A stretch of 20,333 nucleotides of DNA, from positions 1-20,333 of IMG/VR virus record IMGVR_UViG_3300031841_003180; one strand, given 5' to 3'. Below, in pieces: positions 15,719 through 20,333 of this stretch (positions are counted from its first letter, which is position 1; each line of letters starts with the position of its first letter). The translations under genes and the position numbers were made by a program. Source of the DNA: a virus. The notes below the pieces were generated by a model. The model searched no databases. It had not been told where the DNA came from and saw nothing but the letters and a program-made list of their open reading frames with translations.

Positions 15719-15921
15719 CCGCCGTAACCCATACGGGCCCCGCGAACGCGCTTCATCTTGCTCTTCTTGGCAGTCCGAGCGGCGGCGCCACGAGCGCCAG
15801 CAGACATGCCGCGCTTACCGGCCTTCTTGCTGGCTTTCTTGCCAGCCTTCTTCATGGCCTTCATAGCCGCTTCTTTCCCCTTCTTCGTGTAGGGGAACTT
15901 CTTTCCGTTGACGTTAGGCAT
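15715..15921 (-). CDS. Small Lys/Ala-rich basic protein, 68 aa
   Basis: The product begins PNVNGKKFPYTKKGKEAAMK and continues with repeated KKAGKK units, Gly/Ala-rich turns and Arg-Gly ends. The opening motif (G-K-x-F-P-Y-T-K-x-G) is one I recall from many short phage proteins of unknown role. Histone-tail-like composition suggests that it binds DNA or an acidic partner. The start ATG follows the previous stop after one base (TGAtATG). It lies between the two terminase genes, together with other small unknown genes. Confidence 0.78.
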   Translation of the reverse strand: MPNVNGKKFPYTKKGKEAAMKAMKKAGKKASKKAGKRGMSAGARGAAARTAKKSKMKRVRGARMGYGG

Positions 15922-15922
15922 A

Positions 15923-16408
15923 TCAGTACGAGTTGAAGGGGACAGGTGTCATTTGACCGTCTTGGCCAAACTGCTCTTGTTGCAGCGCAAGGCGCTGCCG
16001 GTACTCCGACAGGGCCATGAGCTTCGAGGCGCGCCGATGGCTGCCGAGGTTCATGTCAGACATGTCGCCCAACCCTCCGAGGATGTCGGTGTTGGCAAAG
16101 CCCTGGGTAAGGCCCTGCTTGGCTTGTGCGCGCCGCTGGCTGTACGCGTACTGAGCCATGCGCATACGGTCGGCTTCGTACTGGTCGAGCTTCTCTTGTC
16201 GCGCTGCCGCCATGCGCGCGCGTTCTTTGCGCTGCATGAGGACCTGCGACATCATTGGTCGCTGCGCAACAGTTACTGCCTGCCCGATCGTATTGCGAGC
16301 GCTAAAGCCAGGGCCCGACGGGCCACCAATGCCGTACAGGCCGCCCCCAGTAGTGCCGGGTGTCAGAACAGAGGCCAAGTTGGCCGCCAGCCCGCTGTAG
16401 TCGATCAT
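15923..16408 (-). CDS. Helical Gln/Arg/Met-rich protein of unknown function, 161 aa
   Basis: The ATG overlaps the small-terminase stop as ATGA, and GGAGGA lies nine nt upstream, so the start is firm. The N-terminal 40 residues are Gly/Pro/Thr-rich (TPGTTGGGLYGIGGPSGPGF). A long helix rich in Arg, Gln, Met and Ala follows (about 50-100), with RMRMAQYAYSQRRAQAKQ-like composition. The C-terminal part contains SKLMALSEYRQRLALQQEQF. This glycine-rich start and Gln/Arg helix resemble the putative ejection proteins at the other end of the cassette, so a virion-internal role is possible. No family was recognised. Confidence 0.76.
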   Translation of the reverse strand: MIDYSGLAANLASVLTPGTTGGGLYGIGGPSGPGFSARNTIGQAVTVAQRPMMSQVLMQRKERARMAAARQEKLDQYEADRMRMAQYAYSQRRAQAKQGLTQGFANTDILGGLGDMSDMNLGSHRRASKLMALSEYRQRLALQQEQFGQDGQMTPVPFNSY

Positions 16409-16716
16409 TGCTCAGGGTCCTCCGGCTCTAGCAGCCGGGGCTCAGCAAAACCGTAGCGCTTGACGTGATGCTCAGTCTCGACGACAGCCTTCTTGACGAC
16501 GGCCCCGTCGATGCGGTCCCACAGCATCTCGAGGACTTTGTGGTCCCCCATGCGGGCTTTGTGGACCATGCCCATGACGATCTGCTCCAGGTACTCCGGG
16601 TTCTCGCGCAAATAACGCTTAAGAGCTGCACCTAGGCTAGGCCCCCGCTTGTGCGGGCGCAAACCACGGTCAAGCTCAGCAGCTGCTGTTGCCGGAGTTT
16701 TGCGAGCGGCGCCCAT
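16405..16716 (-). CDS. Putative terminase small subunit, 103 aa
   Basis: A basic, flexible N-terminus is followed by LGAALKRYLRENPEYLEQIV, then MGMVHKARMGDHKVLEMLWD and RIDGAVVKKAVVE. The pattern of an alkaline helix, then A-x-x-G-D-x-K-x-L-x-x-L-x-D-R-I-D-G, is found in small DNA-binding packaging proteins (the DUF5681-type group), where the residues near DRIDG close a helical domain. It would recognise phage DNA and hand it to the large subunit. It lies four genes before terL and starts with a TAATG overlap. No classical helix-turn-helix can be proved by eye, so the assignment rests on this motif, size and location. Confidence 0.62.
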   Translation of the reverse strand: MGAARKTPATAAAELDRGLRPHKRGPSLGAALKRYLRENPEYLEQIVMGMVHKARMGDHKVLEMLWDRIDGAVVKKAVVETEHHVKRYGFAEPRLLEPEDPEQ

Positions 16717-16952
16717 TACTCAGACCAGGGCTCCTCCAGCACGGTGCCTTCGGGCTTGTCCTCTTGAGGCTCTGCGACCGGCTCGTCAGCTTCCGCAGCC
16801 TCTGCCTCTTCGACCGCCTCTGCAGCGTCATGGACAGCTGCCGCAGCCAGCTCTTGAGCCTCTTGAGCAAGATCAATTGCAGCCTGTGCCTTGGCCTGGA
16901 GCCACATGCGACGGCGCTTCTTGCGCCCGTGGTGGTTGGTCGGAAGATCCAT
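16716..16952 (-). CDS. Small Ala/Glu-rich protein with basic N-terminus, first gene of the virion operon
   Basis: From the ATG at 16952 the product is 78 aa: a basic patch (GRKKRRR, 9-15), a helix rich in Ala and Gln (AKAQAAIDLAQEAQELAAAA), then an acidic Ala/Glu/Pro tail ending EEPWSE. A GTG start at 16982 would add ten residues (LGACGKLLA); I prefer the ATG, although neither has a good ribosome binding site. It is the first gene of the leftward operon, just inside the divergent control region, and overlaps the small-terminase ATG (TAATG). A dipole of basic head and acidic tail could link DNA and protein; function unknown. Confidence 0.65.
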   Translation of the reverse strand: MDLPTNHHGRKKRRRMWLQAKAQAAIDLAQEAQELAAAAVHDAAEAVEEAEAAEADEPVAEPQEDKPEGTVLEEPWSE

Positions 16953-16962
16953 GGCTAGTAGC

Positions 16963-16992
16963 TTGCCACAAGCGCCCAGCACATGCTAGGGT
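16963..16992 (+). promoter_or_regulatory. Weak candidate promoter for the rightward 97-aa gene
   Basis: TTGCCA (16963-16968) and TAGGGT (16987-16992) are 18 bases apart, with TG one base before the -10-like hexamer (an extended form). The distance to the ATG at 17039 is suitable. The -10 match is poor, so this is a suggestion only. Confidence 0.2.
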
Positions 16993-17024
16993 GGCCGGGC
17001 GGTTTGGGGGGGCTTTGCCTTTGT

Positions 17025-17053
17025 ATCTTACTGTGACTATGACTGTCCAGCAA
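17025..17053 (-). promoter_or_regulatory. Candidate promoter for the leftward virion operon
   Basis: On the minus strand TTGCTG (17053-17048) is followed after exactly 17 bases by TAAGAT (17030-17025), a partial sigma70-type match of three and four out of six. It would start a transcript about 65 nt before the ATG at 16952. It overlaps the beginning of the rightward 97-aa gene, so the two directions would compete. The call rests on spacing and position only. Confidence 0.3.
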
Positions 17054-17332
17054 GAACGCACCGCCCGCCTCATGCGTACTCTCTACGGACTTTGGCAGGA
17101 TCGCGCTGTCGAGGATCCCAGGGTCTACACCACCGGGGACAAGTACAGCCCCCACATGCTGCAGACCGAGGGGGAGCCGCTGCCCAGGCAGACTCTACGG
17201 GGCCTTGTAGCCCGCGATTGGCTCTGGATCACCAAAGAGCCGCGTGGGCCCAAAGAGCGCCCCAAGGGCTCCCTGTGGCTCACAGACGAAGGCCAGGACA
17301 TTGTGCTTGCAATGAGAGAGGCCGAAAGCTGA
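17039..17332 (+). CDS. Putative winged-helix DNA-binding protein, 97 aa
   Basis: This is the first rightward gene, divergent from the virion operon. The ATG at 17039 is the only good start, though it has no Shine-Dalgarno sequence. The layout fits a winged helix: an N-terminal helix with RTARLMRTLYGLWQ (8-21), a polar middle (YTTGDKYSPHMLQTEGEPL), a likely recognition-helix region with RQTLRGLVARDWLWITKEP, and a wing ending SLWLTDEGQDIVLAMREAE. The L-T-D-E-G signature after a basic turn is typical of the wing-to-helix step in many small regulators. Its position at the switch between divergent transcripts suits a repressor or activator of the phage programme. The fold is inferred by eye and the target is unknown. 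Confidence 0.66.
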   Translation: MTVQQERTARLMRTLYGLWQDRAVEDPRVYTTGDKYSPHMLQTEGEPLPRQTLRGLVARDWLWITKEPRGPKERPKGSLWLTDEGQDIVLAMREAES

Positions 17333-17372
17333 GCACATGCTGAACTCTGGGAAATTTTTGTAATCCCGATGT

Positions 17373-17430
17373 ATGGGACCCGCTCAGCTGGTGCGGGGGA
17401 GAGACACGGGGGGGAGTGATGGGACCCGCT
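17373..17430 (+). repeat. 12-bp direct repeat ATGGGACCCGCT, 46 bp apart
   Basis: Copies at 17373-17384 and 17419-17430 are identical. Each contains the 7-bp palindrome GGGACCC, so each could bind a dimeric protein. The start-to-start distance of 46 bp is a little over four helical turns. Confidence 0.6.
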
Positions 17431-17469
17431 GCCAGACCGAACCGGCAGGTGGGTATGGGGGTGGGGGGT
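17395..17469 (+). other. G-run cluster, possible G-quadruplex
   Basis: The plus strand carries G-runs of 5, 7, 3, 3, 5 and 6 bases between 17395 and 17469, densest in GGTGGGTATGGGGGTGGGGG (17448-17467). The cluster could form a quadruplex in single-stranded DNA or RNA and act at an origin or in transcription control. It is seen in sequence; the folding is inferred. Confidence 0.4.
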
Positions 17470-17575
17470 GCGCGGCCACAGACAGGCCCGCTCGCCCGTT
17501 GCTGGACTTGAGTTGCGCATGGCGCGTCCACGCGAGGCAGGGAGCTTCCCATGGCCTATGCAAGTGCTAACCACT

Positions 17576-17610
17576 CGCCCTTCATGCGCATTATGCGATC
17601 GCGAAGGGCG
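17576..17610. repeat. Compound palindrome with 8-bp arms
   Basis: CGCCCTTC (17576-17583) is perfectly inverted as GAAGGGCG (17603-17610). Inside the 19-bp spacer lie a smaller inverted repeat CGCAT-T-ATGCG (17587-17597) and the overlapping 8-bp palindrome GCGATCGC (17595-17602). TAGAAT follows immediately (17611-17616) and could be a -10 element, although no matching -35 is seen. Nested dyads of this kind suit an operator or a recombination or origin site. Confidence 0.55.
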
Positions 17611-17768
17611 TAGAATGGCCAGAAATCACCCCTCCTTACGCGCGCGCGGACACGCGCCGCGGACGCGCCCACACCCACGCGCTGTCTCCGACCGCAGGTG
17701 AGGGTGCCGTTCCGGGCTGTTCCGGAGCGGCGCTTGTTTCTCTCGCTGCGCCCGGAGGCGCACACACG

Positions 17769-18338
17769 ATGACCCGACTCACTCTCAAGTCCCTGTCCGC
17801 GCGGATCGACGCGCAGGACTCCAAGCTCGACCAGATCCTCGCCGCGATCGCGGGTGACACGCCTGCGGATCCCGCGCCCAAGCGCAAGCGCAAGGCCGAG
17901 CCGAAGCCGAAGCCCCAGGCCGCCGATGCGGGCGGTCGCGCGGGATTCCTCGCGCAGCTGTGCGTGGCTGCGGCGGGGTTCAACGACCTGCGAACGCACA
18001 CGATCCCCGCGTGGGTCGCGAGCGGACGCGTCGACGAGCGCTTGCCCGTCGTCGCCGCGAAGCGGCGCAAGCTCTGGGACGGTCCCAAGGGCCTCGCGGG
18101 TCGGCTCGCGGATGCGGGCCTGCTGACCGAGGGCCACGCGCTTGCGGATGCGATGCGCGATGCCTGGGAGGACCTCGATTGGGCGGCCCTGGAGCGTCAC
18201 GCACTCGAGATCGCGAGCGAGGTGCTCGCGGGTTCCGGGCGCAAGCGCAAGGCGGTCGTGCGAGGCGCGAGCGCGGAGATCGCGAAGCGCAGCAACGGCT
18301 ACAAGGCTCTCGCGCAGCTGGAGGCCATCGCGGGTTGA
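17769..18338 (+). CDS. GC-rich single gene of unknown function, 189 aa
   Basis: The ATG at 17769 has GGAGG ten nt upstream. The N-terminus (LTLKSLSARIDAQDSKLDQI, 4-23) is a heptad-like helix that could oligomerise. A Pro/Lys/Arg linker (PKRKRKAEPKPKP) follows, then an Ala-rich domain with CVAAAGFNDLRTHTIPAWVA, a basic patch (AAKRRKLWDGPKG) and further helices. I do not recognise it. Codons are strongly CGC/GCG/CTC-biased: 17821-17880 has 43 G+C of 60, against 33 of 60 at 2761-2820. The gene stands alone between the non-coding region and two tandem terminators, which with the composition suggests a recently acquired moron-type gene. A DNA-binding role is possible from the basic linker. Confidence 0.8.
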   Translation: MTRLTLKSLSARIDAQDSKLDQILAAIAGDTPADPAPKRKRKAEPKPKPQAADAGGRAGFLAQLCVAAAGFNDLRTHTIPAWVASGRVDERLPVVAAKRRKLWDGPKGLAGRLADAGLLTEGHALADAMRDAWEDLDWAALERHALEIASEVLAGSGRKRKAVVRGASAEIAKRSNGYKALAQLEAIAG

Positions 18339-18359
18339 CCTGCGCGTAGCGGGCCGATC

Positions 18360-18396
18360 GGTCCCTCGCCCCTCGCGGGTGAGGGACCTTTTTTTT
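18360..18396 (+). terminator. Strong intrinsic terminator after the GC-rich gene
   Basis: GGTCCCTCGCCC (18360-18371) pairs with GGGTGAGGGACC (18377-18388) in a 12-bp stem with one G-U pair and a 5-nt loop, followed by eight T residues (18389-18396). It begins about 20 nt after the stop at 18338. Confidence 0.9.
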
Positions 18397-18409
18397 GTCT
18401 GCACTTTCC

Positions 18410-18438
18410 GCCTCGGCGCTCGGCGTCGGGGCTTTTTT
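18410..18438 (+). terminator. Second, tandem intrinsic terminator
   Basis: GCCTCGGCG (18410-18418) pairs with CGTCGGGGC (18424-18432), nine pairs including two G-U pairs, around a 5-nt loop. Six T residues follow (18433-18438). It lies only 13 nt after the first T-run and ends 22 nt before the ATG of the next gene. Confidence 0.75.
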
Positions 18439-18442
18439 CATG

Positions 18443-18450
18443 CCTAACCC
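18443..18450 (+). promoter_or_regulatory. CCTAACCC element 10 nt before an ATG
   Basis: This 8-base element is separated by exactly ten bases from the start at 18461, where no Shine-Dalgarno sequence is present. An identical element stands at the same distance before the ATG at 19213. Confidence 0.4.
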
Positions 18451-18460
18451 AAACCAAACC

Positions 18461-18769
18461 ATGACCCACAAGACCGAACCCCAGGCCCTTCAGGCCGTCC
18501 TCTGGAGTCGCGAGATCCCCGCGCGCCTCCTTGCCAACCCTGACCACGACGAGCGACGCGACCTCCCGTGGCTTCGCGTCGCCGTGATGCCCGTCCGCTC
18601 GTGGGAGCGTTGGACCATCAACGAGCGCATCCCGCGCTCCTCGTCGTTGCGTCGCACGAGCGACGGACGCATGGTCCAATGGACCGTTGTTGCCGAGCCT
18701 GCATTCGCGCCTTGCACCTGCGAGACGCGCGTCTGGCCCACCGATTCCGCCGAGTGGGAGGACGAGTGA
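18461..18769 (+). CDS. Unknown small protein, first gene of the rightward operon, 102 aa
   Basis: The ATG at 18461 is used; another in-frame ATG at 18440 touches the terminator T-run and adds seven Asn/Pro/Gln-rich residues. There is no Shine-Dalgarno sequence; instead CCTAACCC ends ten nt before the ATG. Recognisable segments are AVLWSREIPARLLANPDHDE, RRDLPWLRVAVMPVRSWERW and DGRMVQWTVVAEPAFAPCTC, a mix of strands and turns with two Cys near the end, closing with an acidic tail. No family was recognised. The stop overlaps the next ATG as TGATG, so the short membrane peptide that follows is coupled to it. It is probably an early, host-interaction or accessory gene, judged from position only. 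Confidence 0.72.
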   Translation: MTHKTEPQALQAVLWSREIPARLLANPDHDERRDLPWLRVAVMPVRSWERWTINERIPRSSSLRRTSDGRMVQWTVVAEPAFAPCTCETRVWPTDSAEWEDE

Positions 18770-18855
18770 TGCGTGCCTCCATCGAACGCGCAATCATCGA
18801 GTGCATGTGGCTTGGCTTCATGCTGTTCCTGTTCTTCCTGCTTTGGGCGGTGTGA
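18769..18855 (+). CDS. 28-aa membrane mini-protein
   Basis: The ATG overlaps the previous stop (TGATG), and GGGAGGA lies eight nt upstream, the best ribosome binding site in this operon. The product is a short amphipathic start (RASIERAIIE) and one hydrophobic helix (CMWLGFMLFLFFLLWAV) that reaches the C-terminus. Such single-span peptides act as holins, toxins or small membrane regulators; nothing here decides. Its ribosome binding site and coupling make it a credible gene despite its size. Confidence 0.62.
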   Translation: MRASIERAIIECMWLGFMLFLFFLLWAV

Positions 18856-18856
18856 T

Positions 18857-19000
18857 ATGGACCTACTCAAGCTGCAACAGGAGGCCGCCTTGCGTGAGCT
18901 GCGTCGTGAGGCAAAGGCCCAAGCCCGCATGCTGTCCTGCCTCATGGTGCTTTGCGCCTTGCAGGCCATCGTGATCCTGGCGTGGATGGTGTTCTCGTGA
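18857..19000 (+). CDS. 47-aa membrane mini-protein with charged N-terminal helix
   Basis: The ATG follows the preceding stop after one base. The first 24 residues form a charged helix (LLKLQQEAALRELRREAKAQ), and residues about 25-47 form one membrane span (MLSCLMVLCALQAIVILAWM then VFS) at the C-terminus, like a tail-anchored protein. With the adjacent 28-aa peptide it makes a pair of single-span products, reminiscent of holin/antiholin pairs or of small membrane exclusion proteins. No lysin gene is near. The stop overlaps the next ATG (TGATG). Confidence 0.64.
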   Translation: MDLLKLQQEAALRELRREAKAQARMLSCLMVLCALQAIVILAWMVFS

Positions 19001-19191
19001 TGCCGTTGCGCCTCAAGCTGTTGGCTCGTCGCCTTGTGCATGAGCATCCCGTTTCCACGAGCAAAGCATATGCATTGTGCCGTGGCTGCACCGTGCTGGA
19101 GCTGGAGGGAATCGCACGCATGCTGCGTGACCATCCCGCCTCCAACGTCGTCCGTCGCGTCTTGTCCGAGAGGCGATGGTTCCTTTCCTGA
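19000..19191 (+). CDS. Unknown basic protein, 63 aa
   Basis: It begins with a TGATG overlap. The protein is Arg/Leu-rich (PLRLKLLARRLVHEHPVSTS), has a CRGC pair at about residues 27-30, and continues as helices (VLELEGIARMLRDHPASNVV then RRVLSERRWFLS). The helix-turn-helix-like spacing of small hydrophobics and Arg suggests nucleic-acid binding, but this is weak. A 21-nt gap follows before the next gene. Confidence 0.62.
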   Translation: MPLRLKLLARRLVHEHPVSTSKAYALCRGCTVLELEGIARMLRDHPASNVVRRVLSERRWFLS

Positions 19192-19194
19192 AAC

Positions 19195-19202
19195 CCTAAC
19201 CC
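19195..19202 (+). promoter_or_regulatory. CCTAACCC element 10 nt before an ATG (second copy)
   Basis: Identical to 18443-18450 and again exactly ten bases before an ATG (19213) that lacks a Shine-Dalgarno sequence. The element lies in the 21-nt gap between genes, apart from any coding need. Confidence 0.42.
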
Positions 19203-19212
19203 GTATTGCGAC

Positions 19213-19689
19213 ATGCAAGACACCACCTTCAATCCCGCAGGCAAGGCCCTCAAAGCCTTGCGTGCAACCCTCATCTACCCCGAACGCAAGATGCTCCACG
19301 CCCTGGTGCTGGATGCTCTTGCGTACATCGACTCGCATCACACGACTGCAACGCCGCCGCCTTACAAGCTGCCGCCGTTCAGTCGTGTCGAGTTCATGAA
19401 GCTCTCGCACGATAGTGCGAAGGCCCATGCAATCGACCGCCTTGAGCGCCAAGCGGCTGCGATGGGCGGCGCCATCACGCCTGAGCGTGCCGAGGAGATC
19501 CTGCGTACGGATCTTCGGCACGAGATGAGCGTGTGGTATACACGAGCTCTGCACATGTTCGAGACTGTCGAGCTTGCAGACATGACCCTCAGGCATCGCC
19601 ACGCTGCGCCTCCTGAGGCAAGCAACGAGCCGGATCCCCCGGCTCCCGCATCCCCCCTTGACCCCACCAACCTCAACCCCAGCAACTGA
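19213..19689 (+). CDS. Unknown helical protein with Pro-rich tail, 158 aa
   Basis: The ATG has no Shine-Dalgarno sequence; the same CCTAACCC motif as before the 18461 gene ends ten nt upstream. Residues about 1-50 and 60-125 are mainly helical (GKALKALRATLIYPERKMLH, AIDRLERQAAAMGGAITPER, RHEMSVWYTRALHMFETVEL). They are joined by TPPPYKLPPFSR, and the C-terminal 30 residues are Pro/Ala/Asn-rich and disordered. No family was recognised. It lies mid-operon, one base before the DUF3846-like gene. Confidence 0.72.
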   Translation: MQDTTFNPAGKALKALRATLIYPERKMLHALVLDALAYIDSHHTTATPPPYKLPPFSRVEFMKLSHDSAKAHAIDRLERQAAAMGGAITPERAEEILRTDLRHEMSVWYTRALHMFETVELADMTLRHRHAAPPEASNEPDPPAPASPLDPTNLNPSN

Positions 19690-19690
19690 C

Positions 19691-19987
19691 ATGAACATCC
19701 AGTTCGCGCTTCGCATCGACGAAGACCAATCCATCGAGCCCGAGGGCATCACGCCCAACGACCCCGACGAGGGGTTCACGCTTGCCGAGTGCTACGAGCA
19801 TCTCGGTTGCGACACCATCGACGTTGTGCCGTTCACTCCGCCCCTTCCGGGCAACCCTGAGTGGATTGCCATCATCGACGACAACGGACGCATCAACGGG
19901 CGAGGGTTCAACCTTGCAGCCTCGTTCATGTCCAATGTGGAACTGTACGGCACCGTCATCCTTTGCCCGTCGGGGTGGCTCAAATGA
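19691..19987 (+). CDS. DUF3846-like protein, 98 aa
   Basis: The ATG lies one base after the previous stop. The pattern matches my recollection of DUF3846 proteins: an N-terminal strand (NIQFALRID), then a helix and strand CYEHLGCDTIDVVPF (with G-C-D-T-I-D-V where the family has G-G-x-I-E-x-V). A strand-turn EWIAIIDDNGRING (the D-E/D-x-G turn) follows, then GFNLAASFMSN and LYGTVILCPSGW. Such proteins are common in phage, plasmid and conjugative-element accessory regions and have no settled function. The stop overlaps the next ATG as ATGA. Confidence 0.62.
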   Translation: MNIQFALRIDEDQSIEPEGITPNDPDEGFTLAECYEHLGCDTIDVVPFTPPLPGNPEWIAIIDDNGRINGRGFNLAASFMSNVELYGTVILCPSGWLK

Positions 19988-20333
19988 GCGACGACATCAA
20001 GCCCGACGACCCCGGCAGGTGGGCCGACTCCTGCATGGCGTACATCGGAGTGTGTGCCGCCATCGTGGACGATGTGTTCCCGTCGTACTTTGACCAGCAC
20101 CGCATGCACAAGGGCAACATCCAAGATGACGCCCGTAGCAAGCTGGTCGATCGCATCTTGCAGCAGCTGCACTCCCCGCAGCGTGCCGTTGGTGTGATCC
20201 TCACGGCGACTCCCGAGGAGTACGCCAAAGCATGGGCCCTTGCCGTGATGCAGGGCGAAACCATGGATTCCGATGCTGGCAGTCCCGAGCGCATGCTCGC
20301 TGCCTTGCGTGACGTTGACGCCTTCGCTGATCG
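19984..20333 (+). CDS. Unknown protein, 3' end beyond the window
   Basis: The frame opens at an ATG overlapping the previous stop (ATGA) and runs through the window edge for 116 codons with no stop. The visible part contains DPGRWADSCMAYIGVCAAIV, SYFDQHRMHKGNIQDDARSK, LVDRILQQLHSPQRAVGVIL and a Ala/Glu-rich helical end. Acidic residues are frequent at the start. No family was recognised. The continuous coupling places it in the same operon. Confidence 0.66.
   Translation, partial: MSDDIKPDDPGRWADSCMAYIGVCAAIVDDVFPSYFDQHRMHKGNIQDDARSKLVDRILQQLHSPQRAVGVILTATPEEYAKAWALAVMQGETMDSDAGSPERMLAALRDVDAFAD

Larger units (their letters stand above)
17333..17768. promoter_or_regulatory. 436-bp non-coding control region with G-runs, repeats and palindromes
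   Basis: No convincing gene was found here; the open frames present have low-complexity, unlikely translations. The first half holds GGGA/TCCC around an AT-rich centre (17350-17366), a 12-bp direct repeat, and several G-runs on the plus strand up to 17469. The second half holds a compound palindrome (17576-17610) and an alternating CG-rich stretch (17640-17680). Two GTTCCGG copies (17709-17726) lie before the next gene. Candidates are an operator region, a replication origin or a packaging/attachment site; nothing decides between them. Confidence 0.55.

Noticed and set aside
17350-17366. GGGA/TCCC inverted repeat after the 97-aa gene as a terminator
   Set aside because: The stem has only four pairs and no T-run follows, so it cannot be called a terminator.
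17373-17570. 65-codon plus-strand open frame in the control region
   Set aside because: Low-complexity Gly/Arg/Cys translation through the G-runs, no ribosome binding site and no coupling to a neighbour.
17125-17574. 149-codon minus-strand open frame
   Set aside because: It overlaps most of the 97-aa winged-helix-like gene, and its translation is Ser/Pro/His-rich without structure.
17595-17602. GCGATCGC as a cyanobacterial HIP1 repeat pointing to a cyanobacterial host
   Set aside because: I noticed only one further copy, inside the GC-rich gene near 17843. HIP1 would be frequent across a cyanobacterial genome, and this density can arise from base composition.
17556-18404. 282-codon minus-strand open frame opposite the GC-rich gene
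   Set aside because: High GC lengthens all frames here. The plus-strand frame has GGAGG before its ATG and ends just before terminators oriented for it, while the antisense translation is Arg-dominated.
18490-19779. 429-codon open frame on the minus strand opposite the accessory operon
   Set aside because: It is longer than the genes it opposes, but its translation is Arg/Ser/His-rich with no fold pattern. The plus-strand genes show tight TGATG and ATGA coupling and one good ribosome binding site.

Overview
The window is a stretch of a double-stranded DNA tailed phage (or prophage) with a short, podovirus-type tail. The host is probably a GC-rich bacterium with ordinary Shine-Dalgarno signals; nothing here identifies it more closely. 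The evidence is a contiguous virion cassette on the minus strand: terminase pair, portal, scaffold, capsid, decoration protein, T7-gp11-like adaptor and gp12-like nozzle. The gene order resembles P22 (terminase, portal, scaffold, coat, tail), while the tail proteins look T7-like.

Layout. From 16952 down to the left edge, about 21 genes run on the minus strand with almost no gaps. Most junctions are TGATG, ATGA or TAATG overlaps, and one well-supported and one possible junction use a TTGA overlap with a TTG start. The order is: acidic small protein, putative small terminase, small unknowns, large terminase, portal, a run of five short proteins (three very basic, one membrane-anchored), scaffold, major capsid protein, decoration protein, small unknown, beta-helix protein, adaptor with an inserted beta domain, 1150-aa nozzle, a beta-rich tail-region protein, and two proteins resembling internal virion proteins, the last cut by the window edge. 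Only the capsid and decoration genes are set apart by gaps with near-consensus ribosome binding sites, as expected for the most abundant proteins.

From about 17039 rightward the genes lie on the plus strand. A 97-aa winged-helix-like protein diverges from the virion operon. A 436-bp non-coding stretch follows, with G-runs, a 12-bp direct repeat and a compound palindrome. Next is a single very GC-rich gene (17769-18338) closed by two tandem intrinsic terminators. Right behind them is a compact operon of small unknown genes (18461 to the right edge) containing two mini-membrane proteins and a DUF3846-like protein. No polymerase, integrase, lysin, tRNA, CRISPR array or insertion sequence was seen.

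The virion genes are recognisable from motifs and order. Most plus-strand genes are not, and the least explained parts are the 17333-17768 control region, the isolated GC-rich gene, the terminators pressed against the next operon, and an 8-base motif placed identically before two start codons.
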